Of a DNA stretch of 64,000 bases, positions 37,139 through 44,630 are shown one piece after another (the first letter of the stretch is position 1; every line of letters begins with the position of its first letter). The stretch lies in the NCBI RefSeq assembly GCF_003589925.1, contig NZ_CP032382.1:186001-250000 (forward strand), given 5' to 3'. Under the pieces are notes generated by a model. It saw only the letters and a list, made by a program, of their open reading frames with translations, was not told the DNA's origin and searched no databases. The DNA is from Chryseolinea soli (lineage in GTDB: Bacteria > Bacteroidota > Bacteroidia > Cytophagales > Cyclobacteriaceae). The position numbers and the translations under genes are program-made.

Positions 37139-37693
37139 TTATTTACCTTGATAATGATCGTTCAATTCGCGCAACAGCGCGTCTGTGATATCCAAATCCT
37201 GATCGCCGTAAAGTAAACTACCGGAAAGCGTGGTGCCCATCACGACATTTAGCTTTGCCTCCTTAGCGTACGACTCTACAAAACTATTGACCTGGCTCAG
37301 CACGGCCGACATCATTTTATTGTCTTCCTCTTGAATTTTATTTTCAATGGCCTCACTGTATTGCAGGTACTGCTGTTGGAGCGTCTCCAGTTCATGCGCC
37401 CTGTTTTGCCGGTCGCGCAGTGGCATCGTCATTCCGTTTTCGCGAAACGACGCAGTTGCCCGCTCCACATTGGCCCGCAGCGAATCGACGTTGGCGGTCA
37501 TGGTCGATTTTTTCTTTTCAAACTCCGTCCGGGCGTCCAGCGTACCCCGGTAGCCGTTGATCAAGTCGTGGGAACGGACGTAGGCGATGCGAACGTTTTG
37601 AGATCGGAATATCAGGAACAGATTAATTGCTACCAGCAAGCTCAACGCTGCCAACAGTGACCATAAAAAAAACTTATTCGTTTGCCCTATCAT
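37139..37693 (-). CDS. inner-membrane-tethered Skp/OmpH-like periplasmic chaperone
   Basis: The protein has 184 residues. A hydrophobic helix (about 8-29, FFLWSLLAALSLLVAINLFL) lacks an evident signal-peptidase site, so the protein is probably membrane-anchored rather than released. The remainder matches Skp/OmpH architecture: strand VRIAYVRSHDLINGYRG, then long amphipathic helices (EFEKKKSTMTANVDSLRANV, HELETLQQQYLQYSEAIENK) and a returning segment (EAKLNVVMGTTLSGSLLYGD) ending in DITDALLRELND. Family Skp proteins are trimeric jellyfish-shaped holdases for unfolded outer-membrane proteins. A tethered version inside a secretion operon, five bases after the PilP-like gene, suggests a holdase that keeps giant substrates unfolded near the secretin. 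That dedicated role is inference. Confidence 0.85.
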   Translation of the reverse strand: MIGQTNKFFLWSLLAALSLLVAINLFLIFRSQNVRIAYVRSHDLINGYRGTLDARTEFEKKKSTMTANVDSLRANVERATASFRENGMTMPLRDRQNRAHELETLQQQYLQYSEAIENKIQEEDNKMMSAVLSQVNSFVESYAKEAKLNVVMGTTLSGSLLYGDQDLDITDALLRELNDHYQGK

Positions 37694-37698
37694 ATATT

Positions 37699-38193
37699 TT
37701 ATTTTTCTCGTTTTACATAATGCATATGCCCCGAACAGGAGATCCGGATGGAGTCGTTCGCGATGGCTTCGATCATAAAATCTCCGACGATCTCGCCTTG
37801 CCGTACAAAATAATCGCTGTCGTCTACGGTCACGGAAGCCACCGATGTCTTTCGCGACGCGTTATACATCGCTCCTTTGTATTTAAGCCGCTCCCATTTA
37901 ATTGACGTCACCGGCTTCAAGACCGATGTTTTCTGCGCTACTCTAACTTTTGACGGTGCAGATCCTACCGAGATCCTCCGTACGGGAGTTTTCTTTTTCA
38001 GAAAGGGATCGGGGTACGCGAAACTGAAAGCGTAAACTTTCGTCGAATCCTTCGCAGCTTTTCTTTTCATGGGCATCGGCCGGGCCGTTTGTTCTGAATC
38101 GCTTTCAAGACCCGAAATGATCTTGAAAGCGATGAACCCCCAGATGCTCAGGGCCAATGTGATTAGCAATATGTTCTTCTTATTTTTATCCAC
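37699..38193 (-). CDS. PilP/GspC-like alignment protein
   Basis: The protein has 164 residues with one N-terminal membrane helix (about 8-27, ILLITLALSIWGFIAFKIIS), a basic linker, the YPDPFLKK motif comparable to the RDPF motif of PilP/GspC proteins, and a C-terminal beta domain (WERLKYKGAMYNASRKTSVA, DDSDYFVRQGEIVGDFMIEA, NDSIRISC). That fits the homology-region fold which docks onto the N0 domain of the secretin and links it to the inner-membrane PilMNO/GspLM platform. Its start lies one base after the FN3-like lipoprotein stop. The similarity is to architecture and motif rather than strong identity, so PilP versus GspC cannot be decided from sequence alone. Confidence 0.75.
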   Translation of the reverse strand: MDKNKKNILLITLALSIWGFIAFKIISGLESDSEQTARPMPMKRKAAKDSTKVYAFSFAYPDPFLKKKTPVRRISVGSAPSKVRVAQKTSVLKPVTSIKWERLKYKGAMYNASRKTSVASVTVDDSDYFVRQGEIVGDFMIEAIANDSIRISCSGHMHYVKREK

Positions 38194-38562
38194 TTATTTC
38201 TTGATCGTTACCACCCGGCAGGTATACGCAGTTGTATAAGACGAATTGACCGCCCGTACACACCATTGATACTGGCCATTGGCCAGATCAATCGTGAATT
38301 TATCTTTTGTGATCGTCGTGTCTAAAGCAACAAACGCCGGTTGTTGAAGATCGGGCGATACGATCAGCAACTGATAACCGTCCGCCGATTCCACAGGATT
38401 CCACCAGAAGGTATACGATGCGCTGTTGAATGTGGCACTGTCTTGCGGCGAAAGCAACACGACTTCCCGATCCGATATATCCTTGACCACGACATCTTCG
38501 CAAGCGATCATCGCCAGTGCTGCCACGGTCAATAGCATGACAAGAGAACTACTTCGCTTCAT
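38194..38562 (-). CDS. small FN3-like lipoprotein
   Basis: The ATG at 38562 starts a lipoprotein signal (MKRSSSLVMLLTVAALAMIAC, lipobox AMIAC, Cys21); an earlier in-frame start at 38610 would bury it. The protein has 122 residues. The mature part is one fibronectin-III-like beta sandwich: LLSPQDSATFNSASYTFWW, VESADGYQLLIVSPDL and NGQYQWCVRAVNSSYTTAYT, with the YQW and VRAVN strands typical of FN3. The start overlaps the PilO-like gene by 14 bases, so it is coupled to the core machine. It could be a pilotin-like outer-membrane lipoprotein or a substrate-binding subunit; no homologue of known function is recognised. Confidence 0.78.
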   Translation of the reverse strand: MKRSSSLVMLLTVAALAMIACEDVVVKDISDREVVLLSPQDSATFNSASYTFWWNPVESADGYQLLIVSPDLQQPAFVALDTTITKDKFTIDLANGQYQWCVRAVNSSYTTAYTCRVVTIKK

Positions 38563-39061
38563 GTTCTTCTGGTTTAGCCGATTGAAAGTATACATTGGCC
38601 GTAAGGACAAGGGATTTATTCCGTTCCTCCCGGTTAAATTCTATGGATGCGATCTTAATGAACGACAGATCACGCCCCACTTCATCCAAGCATTTCAACA
38701 AGGGAACGAATTCCCCGAGCAATACAATTTTCTGCGTTGCCGTTTCATAGCCCTGGTCGGTAAACAGGATTGGGGCCTGTGCATTTTCGATGGTTACACG
38801 ATACCGATCCACCACCTTCGCCAACGCACCAAAAGTCTGCTTGTCGAGTTCCACCTTACTTAGCTCGGGTGTTTCCCATTTACTCACATCGGGCATTTCG
38901 CGGTAGGGAACGTGTTCCTTTATTTTACCGGAAAGACTCCAGGCCTGTTGCAGCAGTCGAAACGTGGGCGCAACCGAAATGGCTAAACACAATGCCACCA
39001 CGCCGATCATCCCTGCGTTGATCCAACTTCTTTTTCCGTGAATGATACTGTCTATATTCAT
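38549..39061 (-). CDS. PilO/GspM-like inner-membrane assembly protein
   Basis: The protein has 170 residues. A short cytoplasmic tail is followed by one membrane helix (about 16-36, AGMIGVVALCLAISVAPTF), a helical linker, and a small periplasmic ferredoxin-like beta-alpha-beta domain (TQKIVLLGEFVPLLKCLDEV, FIKIASIEFNREERN, LVLTANVYFQ). This is the layout of PilO and GspM, partners of PilN/GspL in the inner-membrane ring. The start codon overlaps the stop of the PilMN-like gene (ATGA at 39058-39061), as expected for stoichiometric partners. Sequence identity to named PilO proteins is probably low; the call rests on layout and neighbours. Confidence 0.75.
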   Translation of the reverse strand: MNIDSIIHGKRSWINAGMIGVVALCLAISVAPTFRLLQQAWSLSGKIKEHVPYREMPDVSKWETPELSKVELDKQTFGALAKVVDRYRVTIENAQAPILFTDQGYETATQKIVLLGEFVPLLKCLDEVGRDLSFIKIASIEFNREERNKSLVLTANVYFQSAKPEEHEAK

Positions 39062-40281
39062 TTTACATGAATTGCGAATTCAAAAAGTCCCATCTTCGAT
39101 TTCCCATCGTATCGATAGGTTTGGCCCTCGACGTGATCGACCCAGGGCAATGTCTCAACCTTAGAAAGCCACGCTGTCACCGCTGCCGCTTCCGAGGAGT
39201 ATCCCCTGACCAGTATTTGTGCCGACTGAAAAAAATACTGTTTGTCTTTCCGGAGCCTGCCTGCATCGACAACACCAATCTGGAGATTGCTCAACTCGAT
39301 TTCATTCGTCAGTGTGGACGCCAGTTGATCGGCATACCATATGGGCTGGCTGTTTTCGCTCCACCCCAGACCATTATAGATCTTTTCGATTTGAGCCGCT
39401 TCTTTCAACTGTTTATGCTGACCGCTGACCATGACCTCTTGTTGCGATATTTCGCTGGTCATCTCTGAAACGTCGCCTTTGAGTTTAAAGAAAACGAGCG
39501 CGTTGCAAAGTAAAACACCCAGTAACAGCAATAGGGCCAGGCGCGCCGTCTTGAAGACGGATTTCTTCGCATCGAAAAGTTCCGTCGCATAGTCCGTTTC
39601 CGTGATTCCCGATAACACGAGCTCGCTGGTTCCCAAAAATATACTCAGCGCAGCACCGTATGCCACACCACATTCGCCATCGATCTGTTGTGTTCCCACG
39701 AGAATAGACGATGAGGTTGTGGAGATTGCTGAGTCAATCTTTTGAATCTTGTTTTCTGAAATATGAATGGTGGCGTCTGGCAGCGAGACCGTGGGGCCTT
39801 TCTCCAGGAACGGAATCAAAGCACCAAAAATGAATTTTCCGAGGGAGATGGAAACAACGCGTTTACCATAGCGCTTATAAAACACATTGCTTTCCAAAAA
39901 TTCCTTTCTCAGCAAGCTACAGAACTCGGTCTCCGCTCCACTATACCCTTGCGCAATAAAATCCTGTTCTTTAACACCGGGAAAAATTGAGAAAAGGTCC
40001 TGCGCTTGTTGGTTCGCTGGCTTGGGGACCTCCTTTGTAAGAACCCCACGACCTTCGACGTTTACATGGATCCTGATGTCTTGCAACAGGTAAGGACCCA
40101 GTTCGCTGATAAGCTGCTCAGTCGACTCCAGTTGGGCCTTGCTTTTAACAAGCGTGACTTCACCTTTTTGCTTTTGCAGCACACAATATGAAATAAATGT
40201 CTCCGAAGCTCCATACAAGAAATTGACTCCGATGGACGTGTTCGAAGCTTCTTCAAAGTTTATGATGGATCGGATCGACAT
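39058..40281 (-). CDS. PilM-PilN fusion (GspL-like) inner-membrane platform protein
   Basis: The protein has 407 residues. Residues 1 to about 235 resemble the cytoplasmic actin-like fold of PilM or GspL (INFEEASNTSIGVNFLYGAS, IHVNVEGRGVLTKEV, CGVAYGAALSIFLG). A membrane helix follows (about 246-268, ARLALLLLLGVLLCNALVFF), then a coiled segment and a periplasmic PilN-type ferredoxin-like domain (LSNLQIGVVDAGRL, AQILVRGYSSEAAAVTAWLS, GLFEFAIHVK). Classical T4P has PilM and PilN as separate proteins; T2SS GspL joins the two functions, as here. It should recruit the ATPase to the membrane and bind the PilO-like partner. It starts one base after the secretin stop. Confidence 0.8.
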   Translation of the reverse strand: MSIRSIINFEEASNTSIGVNFLYGASETFISYCVLQKQKGEVTLVKSKAQLESTEQLISELGPYLLQDIRIHVNVEGRGVLTKEVPKPANQQAQDLFSIFPGVKEQDFIAQGYSGAETEFCSLLRKEFLESNVFYKRYGKRVVSISLGKFIFGALIPFLEKGPTVSLPDATIHISENKIQKIDSAISTTSSSILVGTQQIDGECGVAYGAALSIFLGTSELVLSGITETDYATELFDAKKSVFKTARLALLLLLGVLLCNALVFFKLKGDVSEMTSEISQQEVMVSGQHKQLKEAAQIEKIYNGLGWSENSQPIWYADQLASTLTNEIELSNLQIGVVDAGRLRKDKQYFFQSAQILVRGYSSEAAAVTAWLSKVETLPWVDHVEGQTYRYDGKSKMGLFEFAIHVK

Positions 40282-40282
40282 A

Positions 40283-42187
40283 TTAATAGACCAGGGTTGG
40301 TTTAATAAACACGATCAACCGGTTGTCGGTCTTTGCTTTGGTTTTTGAACTGAACAACCATTTCAATACCGGGATACGCGAGAGCAAGGGCGTGCCCGAT
40401 CCTGTTTCTGATTTGGTTAGTTCCTCAAGTCCACCCAAAATGATCATCTCTTCATTTCGAACACGAATCTTGGATTCGAATTTCCGGGTCTCATTACCTG
40501 GCGGCGCATTTTGGATGGTCGACGGGATGAAATCGGAAAATTCCGCTGAAATTTCCAAGGTAATGTGCTCGTTGCCGGAGACCACCGGGCTAATGTTAAT
40601 CGAGAGATTGGCCTCGACCTTATTGAAACGCTGGGCGGTGGTCGTAATGGGGGTCACGCCGCCTGTAATATTCTGGGTTTGCTCCACGTAGTAAACCGAT
40701 TTTCCGATCACCAGACTTGCTTTGCTGCCATTTACCGTTGCCAGCTTTGGTGTTGAGCGCAACTGGATGTTGTTGTTTGTTTCGAGCGCTTTCAGCGTGA
40801 CATAAAAATTGGGAGTAACCTTGCCAAGATTCACAATGCCCTTCGAATCAAGCGAGCTTAATGCATTGTTGATCGATTTGGAGCTCAGCGTCATATCCAA
40901 TCCCGGGAAGACAGTTCCGGCGGTCTTGGGAACGGAATCACTGAGCACGGCATTGATCCCGGTTGTCAACGAATAGCCCTTGCGGACATCCGCCACGATC
41001 ACTTCAATCAGAATATTGGGGATCGGTTGGTCAATGAGTTTGATGAACGACGTGAGTTCGTCTATGCGCTGCTTGTTTCCCGAAATGATCAAAGAATTCA
41101 ATTCCCTAAAAACTTTGATCTCCATGTCCTTGGTCAGTTCAGTGGGAAGCTCTTTATCGATGCCGTCGATCGGACGAAAATTCAACTTCACGATTTCTGA
41201 GGTCCTAAAACCTTCCAAATTTCTTTGCCCTAAAAGATAGACGTTTCCTTTTTTCTTATAGGTGAAATTTGTGCCCTGAAAAAGAAACGATAGCAGCTCA
41301 TCATAGCGCACTTTTTTCACTTTCACGGTGGTGGTTCCTGTGATCTCGGAAAAAAGAATATAGTTTTTACCGAGTTGTGGCGAAACCTGATGAATGATGT
41401 CCAAAATAGGAACGTTGGTTACATCCAGATCGATGAGCGAATCTCTAACGGTAATGTCTCCCTGCACGACACGCTTCATGGCGGGAAGTCCGTTTGAAAC
41501 GTTGTTCGAACTTAAGACCGGGGCGCCTTCAAAAAGAAACACACCATCCTTCGTTTTGCTAAAGGTAAAGCCGTTGATATACGCCAATTTATCCAAAGCG
41601 TTTTCAAGCGGCAGGTCCCTGATATACCCACGAACCAGTTTATTTTCCAAGTCATTTCCCGTAGCGATCACGTTCCGATTCGTAATCCTCGTGATCTGCT
41701 TGACAAAGGCCCTTAAACTGTCGTTGGAAAGATCGAATGAAACGTTTCCGGTGCCCGGATCATACACAATGTCCAGCTTTTTGGCTGGCGGCGGCAATTC
41801 AACCTTGACAGGCTCCTGGTACTTTGAAAAAGACAAAATGGTATTGGTGAAACGAATGTCCAGTCGGTATTCCTCGCAAATAAAATACAGCAGGTCCTTC
41901 ACTTCCACATTCGTGAAGTTATTGGAGAGCATCAGGTTCAGCGCGGGATCAATTTGGACGTTCAAGCCATGCGCTTCCGCAATCGATCTTAAAAACGACT
42001 GGATCGGCAGATTAGACACCGAAAGACTTGCACTCTCCCGGAGGCCAGGCGACAAAGAATCAGACAGCAGACTCAGTTGCTGCTTAATGAAATTCAGCCG
42101 CGCTGGAAAACCATCTTGCGCCCTCCCCGAAAGTGTTATCAGGAAAAGCATCAAGAAGATGGGAAATATTTTTTTAATATTGATCAT
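40283..42187 (-). CDS. secretin, outer-membrane channel of the T4P/T2SS-like system
   Basis: The protein has 634 residues with a signal peptide (...LITLSGRAQ). An N0/STN-type domain lies at about 45-110 (LSVSNLPIQSFLRSIAEAHG ... DLLYFICEEYRLDIRF), followed by N1-like (about 140-215, NDSLRAFVKQITRITNRNVI) and further N domains, with IKVFRELNSLIISGNKQRID before the pore. The secretin domain (about 395-634) begins ILIEVIVADVRKGYSL and ends with the family hallmark GTPLLSRIPVLKWLFSSK and LIVFIKPTLVY. It forms the multimeric gate through which pili or folded substrates cross the outer membrane. Its ATG overlaps the ATPase gene by 14 bases. It could be named PilQ or GspD; the mixed gene neighbours do not settle which. 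Confidence 0.95.
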   Translation of the reverse strand: MINIKKIFPIFLMLFLITLSGRAQDGFPARLNFIKQQLSLLSDSLSPGLRESASLSVSNLPIQSFLRSIAEAHGLNVQIDPALNLMLSNNFTNVEVKDLLYFICEEYRLDIRFTNTILSFSKYQEPVKVELPPPAKKLDIVYDPGTGNVSFDLSNDSLRAFVKQITRITNRNVIATGNDLENKLVRGYIRDLPLENALDKLAYINGFTFSKTKDGVFLFEGAPVLSSNNVSNGLPAMKRVVQGDITVRDSLIDLDVTNVPILDIIHQVSPQLGKNYILFSEITGTTTVKVKKVRYDELLSFLFQGTNFTYKKKGNVYLLGQRNLEGFRTSEIVKLNFRPIDGIDKELPTELTKDMEIKVFRELNSLIISGNKQRIDELTSFIKLIDQPIPNILIEVIVADVRKGYSLTTGINAVLSDSVPKTAGTVFPGLDMTLSSKSINNALSSLDSKGIVNLGKVTPNFYVTLKALETNNNIQLRSTPKLATVNGSKASLVIGKSVYYVEQTQNITGGVTPITTTAQRFNKVEANLSINISPVVSGNEHITLEISAEFSDFIPSTIQNAPPGNETRKFESKIRVRNEEMIILGGLEELTKSETGSGTPLLSRIPVLKWLFSSKTKAKTDNRLIVFIKPTLVY

Positions 42188-43607
42188 TCAGCAGCAACGG
42201 ATATATTTCTTCGACACTGGTCTCTCCTTTTATTAAAATTTCGAGCGCGCTTTCCTGCAAATTTTTTACTTCTTTGGATTTGAAATTTGCCGCGACATCC
42301 TTCGCGTTACTCACGATGAGATCGGCAACATCTGCATCGATCTGAATCACTTCGTAAATAGCTTTCCTGCCTTTGTACCCGGTGTACAAACATTCCTTGC
42401 AGCCTTTAGACACATAGTGCTCCTTTACTAAATGTCGCTTTTTGAAACCGGAAGGGAAGATGGCGTCTTTCGCCTCCATCCTTTCCTTGCACACTGGGCA
42501 AAGCAGGCGAATCAGTCGCTGCGCAATGGAAGCATTCAGGGTATTCGATAGCAGGAAGGGAGGCACATTCATGTCGATGAGTCGCGATATCGTACCCCAT
42601 GCCGAATTGGTGTGAATGGTTGATAAAACCAAATGTCCTGTCAGCGCCGCGCGGATAGCCAAACTTGCCGTTTCCGCGTCTCGAATCTCCCCCACCATAA
42701 TAATATCAGGGTCCTGTCGCAGAAAGGTTCTTAGCGCTGCAGAAAAGGTAAGACCGATTTCCTCTTTGACTTGCACCTGGTTGATGCCCTCCAGGGTATA
42801 TTCAATGGGGTCCTCTATGGTCAGGATGTTGTCGGTTTCTTTGTTCAGGACTTTCAACGTGCCGTACAAAGTGGTTGTCTTGCCAGATCCCGTTGGTCCG
42901 CTGATCAATATGATCCCATTGGGTTTCCGGATACTTTCCTTGTACCGCGACATGTCCAGTGCCGAAAATCCCAATTGTTCAATATCAACCGATGTGGCGC
43001 TGTGCCCCAAAATTCTCAACACTATTTTTTCACCGTACAGGGTAGGCAAAACAGACACCCGGATATCAAATTTCATTTCGCTGTTCTGAAAGAAAATCCG
43101 ACCATCCTGCGGCAGTCGTTTCTCCGAAATATCCAGACCCGCCATAATCTTAACTTTGTTGATCAGCGCCGGGTAGTCCTTTTTATTGATTCGGATTTTC
43201 TCGATGAGCTTGCCGTCGATCCGCAACCTTATCCTGCATTTTTGATCATAAATTTCAATATGGATATCACTGCTTCCCAAGAGCCGCGCTTCCTTCAGCA
43301 GTTGATCCAGAAAGTTTCGATCAGAGATTTCAAAGACGCGGCTCTCCCGCGGACGATTGCCGGTCTCGCGCAAATAGAACTTGGTCAACGCCTCTTCTAT
43401 CTCAGCGGGATTTCTCGGAATAACATTGAGGGCATAGCCGAGCACAATCTCAAGTTCATCCCGGTGCCTTTTTTCAAACACATTCTCGTCGACATAGACC
43501 TCCAGTGATTGGTTATCAAACTTGCCCGGCAAGACGCGATAGGTCCAGGCAATTTCCGAAGAAATGTACTTTTTTGTTTGGGGATCAAGTATCAGCTCGC
43601 CGGTCAT
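42174..43607 (-). CDS. GspE/PilB-family secretion or pilus-extension ATPase
   Basis: From the ATG at 43607 (MTGELILDPQTKKYISSEIA) the protein has 477 residues; an upstream in-frame start at 43658 would overlap the peptidase gene by 38 bases. The catalytic core has Walker A GPTGSGKTTT near residues 236-245, an Asp box (LTIEDPIEYTLEG), Walker B with GEIRDAETA, and a His box (LSTIHTNSAW). A tetracysteine zinc element (CPVC ... GCKEC, about 367-405) lies near the C-terminus as in GspE and PilB. The N-terminal domain that normally binds GspL/PilM is short. The enzyme powers assembly of the pilin fibre on the cytoplasmic face. No retraction ATPase (PilT) is encoded in the window, which favours a secretion-type or assembly-only role. 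Confidence 0.95.
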   Translation of the reverse strand: MTGELILDPQTKKYISSEIAWTYRVLPGKFDNQSLEVYVDENVFEKRHRDELEIVLGYALNVIPRNPAEIEEALTKFYLRETGNRPRESRVFEISDRNFLDQLLKEARLLGSSDIHIEIYDQKCRIRLRIDGKLIEKIRINKKDYPALINKVKIMAGLDISEKRLPQDGRIFFQNSEMKFDIRVSVLPTLYGEKIVLRILGHSATSVDIEQLGFSALDMSRYKESIRKPNGIILISGPTGSGKTTTLYGTLKVLNKETDNILTIEDPIEYTLEGINQVQVKEEIGLTFSAALRTFLRQDPDIIMVGEIRDAETASLAIRAALTGHLVLSTIHTNSAWGTISRLIDMNVPPFLLSNTLNASIAQRLIRLLCPVCKERMEAKDAIFPSGFKKRHLVKEHYVSKGCKECLYTGYKGRKAIYEVIQIDADVADLIVSNAKDVAANFKSKEVKNLQESALEILIKGETSVEEIYPLLLNDQY

Positions 43608-43620
43608 CCTTATTCGTATG

Positions 43621-44091
43621 CTAGTTGATAAAAAGGACAATCGATCTGAATGCAACACAAAGGCTTAGGTAGCCTGCTAACGGAATCGTCTGGTGGACCC
43701 TGTAAAAAGCAAAAAGCCTGTTCATCAAAACATGAAGCAGTAAGGATGCTATCAAGGCAACAACCATAAACACAACAAAATGCGGAAAATCGAACAGGGA
43801 GATAATGCAACCTAAAAAGATCAGGTCGCCCAAGCCAATGGCCTGCGACCATTTGAAGTTATGACGTCTAAAAGAAAAGTAGAGATATCCAATGCCCAGT
43901 ATAAAAGCAACATACAGCGCATTCATCAATCCGTTGATCAAAATCTCTTCCATGCTATACATATGAAGCGATAGATTCACGATGGCCACAAAAAGCAACG
44001 GGAACACGATCAGACTAATTTCTCTGAATCTCAAATCCTGATAAAATATAAAACCCAGAATACACAAGGTTACAATAATGGCTGCTGACAT
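43621..44091 (-). CDS. prepilin peptidase (A24 family), short form without methyltransferase domain
   Basis: The protein has 156 residues with about six hydrophobic segments. The two catalytic aspartates of the A24 GxGD family are visible: Asp19 in FYQDLRFREI and Asp89 in AIGLGDLIFL. It lacks the N-terminal Cys-rich methyltransferase domain of classical PilD, so it resembles the small archaeal, TadV/CpaA or Bacteroidota types that only cleave. It should remove the leader of the prepilin encoded 20 bases upstream. The start at 44091 is the only sensible ATG. Confidence 0.9.
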   Translation of the reverse strand: MSAAIIVTLCILGFIFYQDLRFREISLIVFPLLFVAIVNLSLHMYSMEEILINGLMNALYVAFILGIGYLYFSFRRHNFKWSQAIGLGDLIFLGCIISLFDFPHFVVFMVVALIASLLLHVLMNRLFAFYRVHQTIPLAGYLSLCVAFRSIVLFIN

Positions 44092-44110
44092 GACGGGGGG
44101 TGTGGTGCTT

Positions 44111-44557
44111 TCAATCCTTCACAACTTCATTCAAATTGCTATTCTCATCAATCTCCCAAACATTAAACTCACCGTCTCCATCAAAATCCACCACCGCGGT
44201 GGCGCGCACGACGAATGTTTTTGTATCGGCGGTAACCACTTCAAAAGTGTAGTTTGATTTGCCTCCCTCTGAAACTAATTTCTCTTGTTCAAACCCAATT
44301 TTGTCCAAGTCATTTGAGAATTTGGAAAATTCGTAGAAGTGCGTTTTCTCCAACGTATAGATATGCTTAAGGCCTTGCTTGGCTTCCACACTCCGCGTTC
44401 GTGAAATCAGGGGCATCAACACCGGCAGCGCCATTAAAACAAGAATCCCTATAATGACCAACACCACCAGGAGCTCAGTCAGGGTAAACGCTTTAAGCTT
44501 GGGTGATGCAATTCTTTGAACTTCTCGTCGAAAAATTCGAGTGATACACAATTTCAT
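44111..44557 (-). CDS. type IV prepilin / GspG-like major pseudopilin with calcium-binding-type loop
   Basis: I use the ATG at 44557 (MKLCITRIF...), giving 148 residues. An in-frame ATG at 44617 would add 20 residues but overlaps the likely promoter. The leader is basic and ends KLKA, then FTLTELLVVLVIIGILVLMA, the type III prepilin signature with Glu at position +5 of the mature protein. The residue before the cleavage site is Ala, not the usual Gly. After the N-terminal helix comes a short globular domain ending in an EF-hand-like loop (DFDGDGEFNVWE, nucleotides 44153-44188), which in GspG-type pseudopilins would fit the known C-terminal calcium site. It is the first gene of the operon and presumably its most abundant product. 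Confidence 0.92.
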   Translation of the reverse strand: MKLCITRIFRREVQRIASPKLKAFTLTELLVVLVIIGILVLMALPVLMPLISRTRSVEAKQGLKHIYTLEKTHFYEFSKFSNDLDKIGFEQEKLVSEGGKSNYTFEVVTADTKTFVVRATAVVDFDGDGEFNVWEIDENSNLNEVVKD

Positions 44558-44614
44558 AGTAGCTATAATTCTTTTAACGCTTTGGCTAAGCAGACAACTC
44601 ACACTACGGAGGTG

Positions 44615-44622
44615 CAAATATA
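44615..44622 (-). promoter_or_regulatory. candidate Bacteroidota -7 box for the secretion/Rhs operon
   Basis: On the minus strand this reads TATATTTG, matching the TAnnTTTG consensus of the primary Bacteroidota sigma factor. It lies 57 bases upstream of the preferred prepilin start, leaving room for a short leader. A good -33 TTG at the usual spacing is not obvious. Prediction by eye only. Confidence 0.5.
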
Positions 44623-44630
44623 GACGTCTA
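44621..44630. promoter_or_regulatory. perfect palindrome beside the operon promoter
   Basis: TAGACGTCTA is a perfect 10-base palindrome overlapping the upstream edge of the candidate -7 box. A half-site, TTTAGACGA, follows at about 44643. This placement suits an operator for a dimeric repressor or activator. Its regulator is not encoded next to it. Confidence 0.4.

Noticed and set aside
42174..44557. Tad/Flp pilus or natural-competence pseudopilus
   Set aside because: There is a secretin plus GspE/PilB-type ATPase with a tetracysteine element and a PilMN/PilO set, but no TadB/C, no Flp-type short pilin and no ComEC or ComEA gene nearby.
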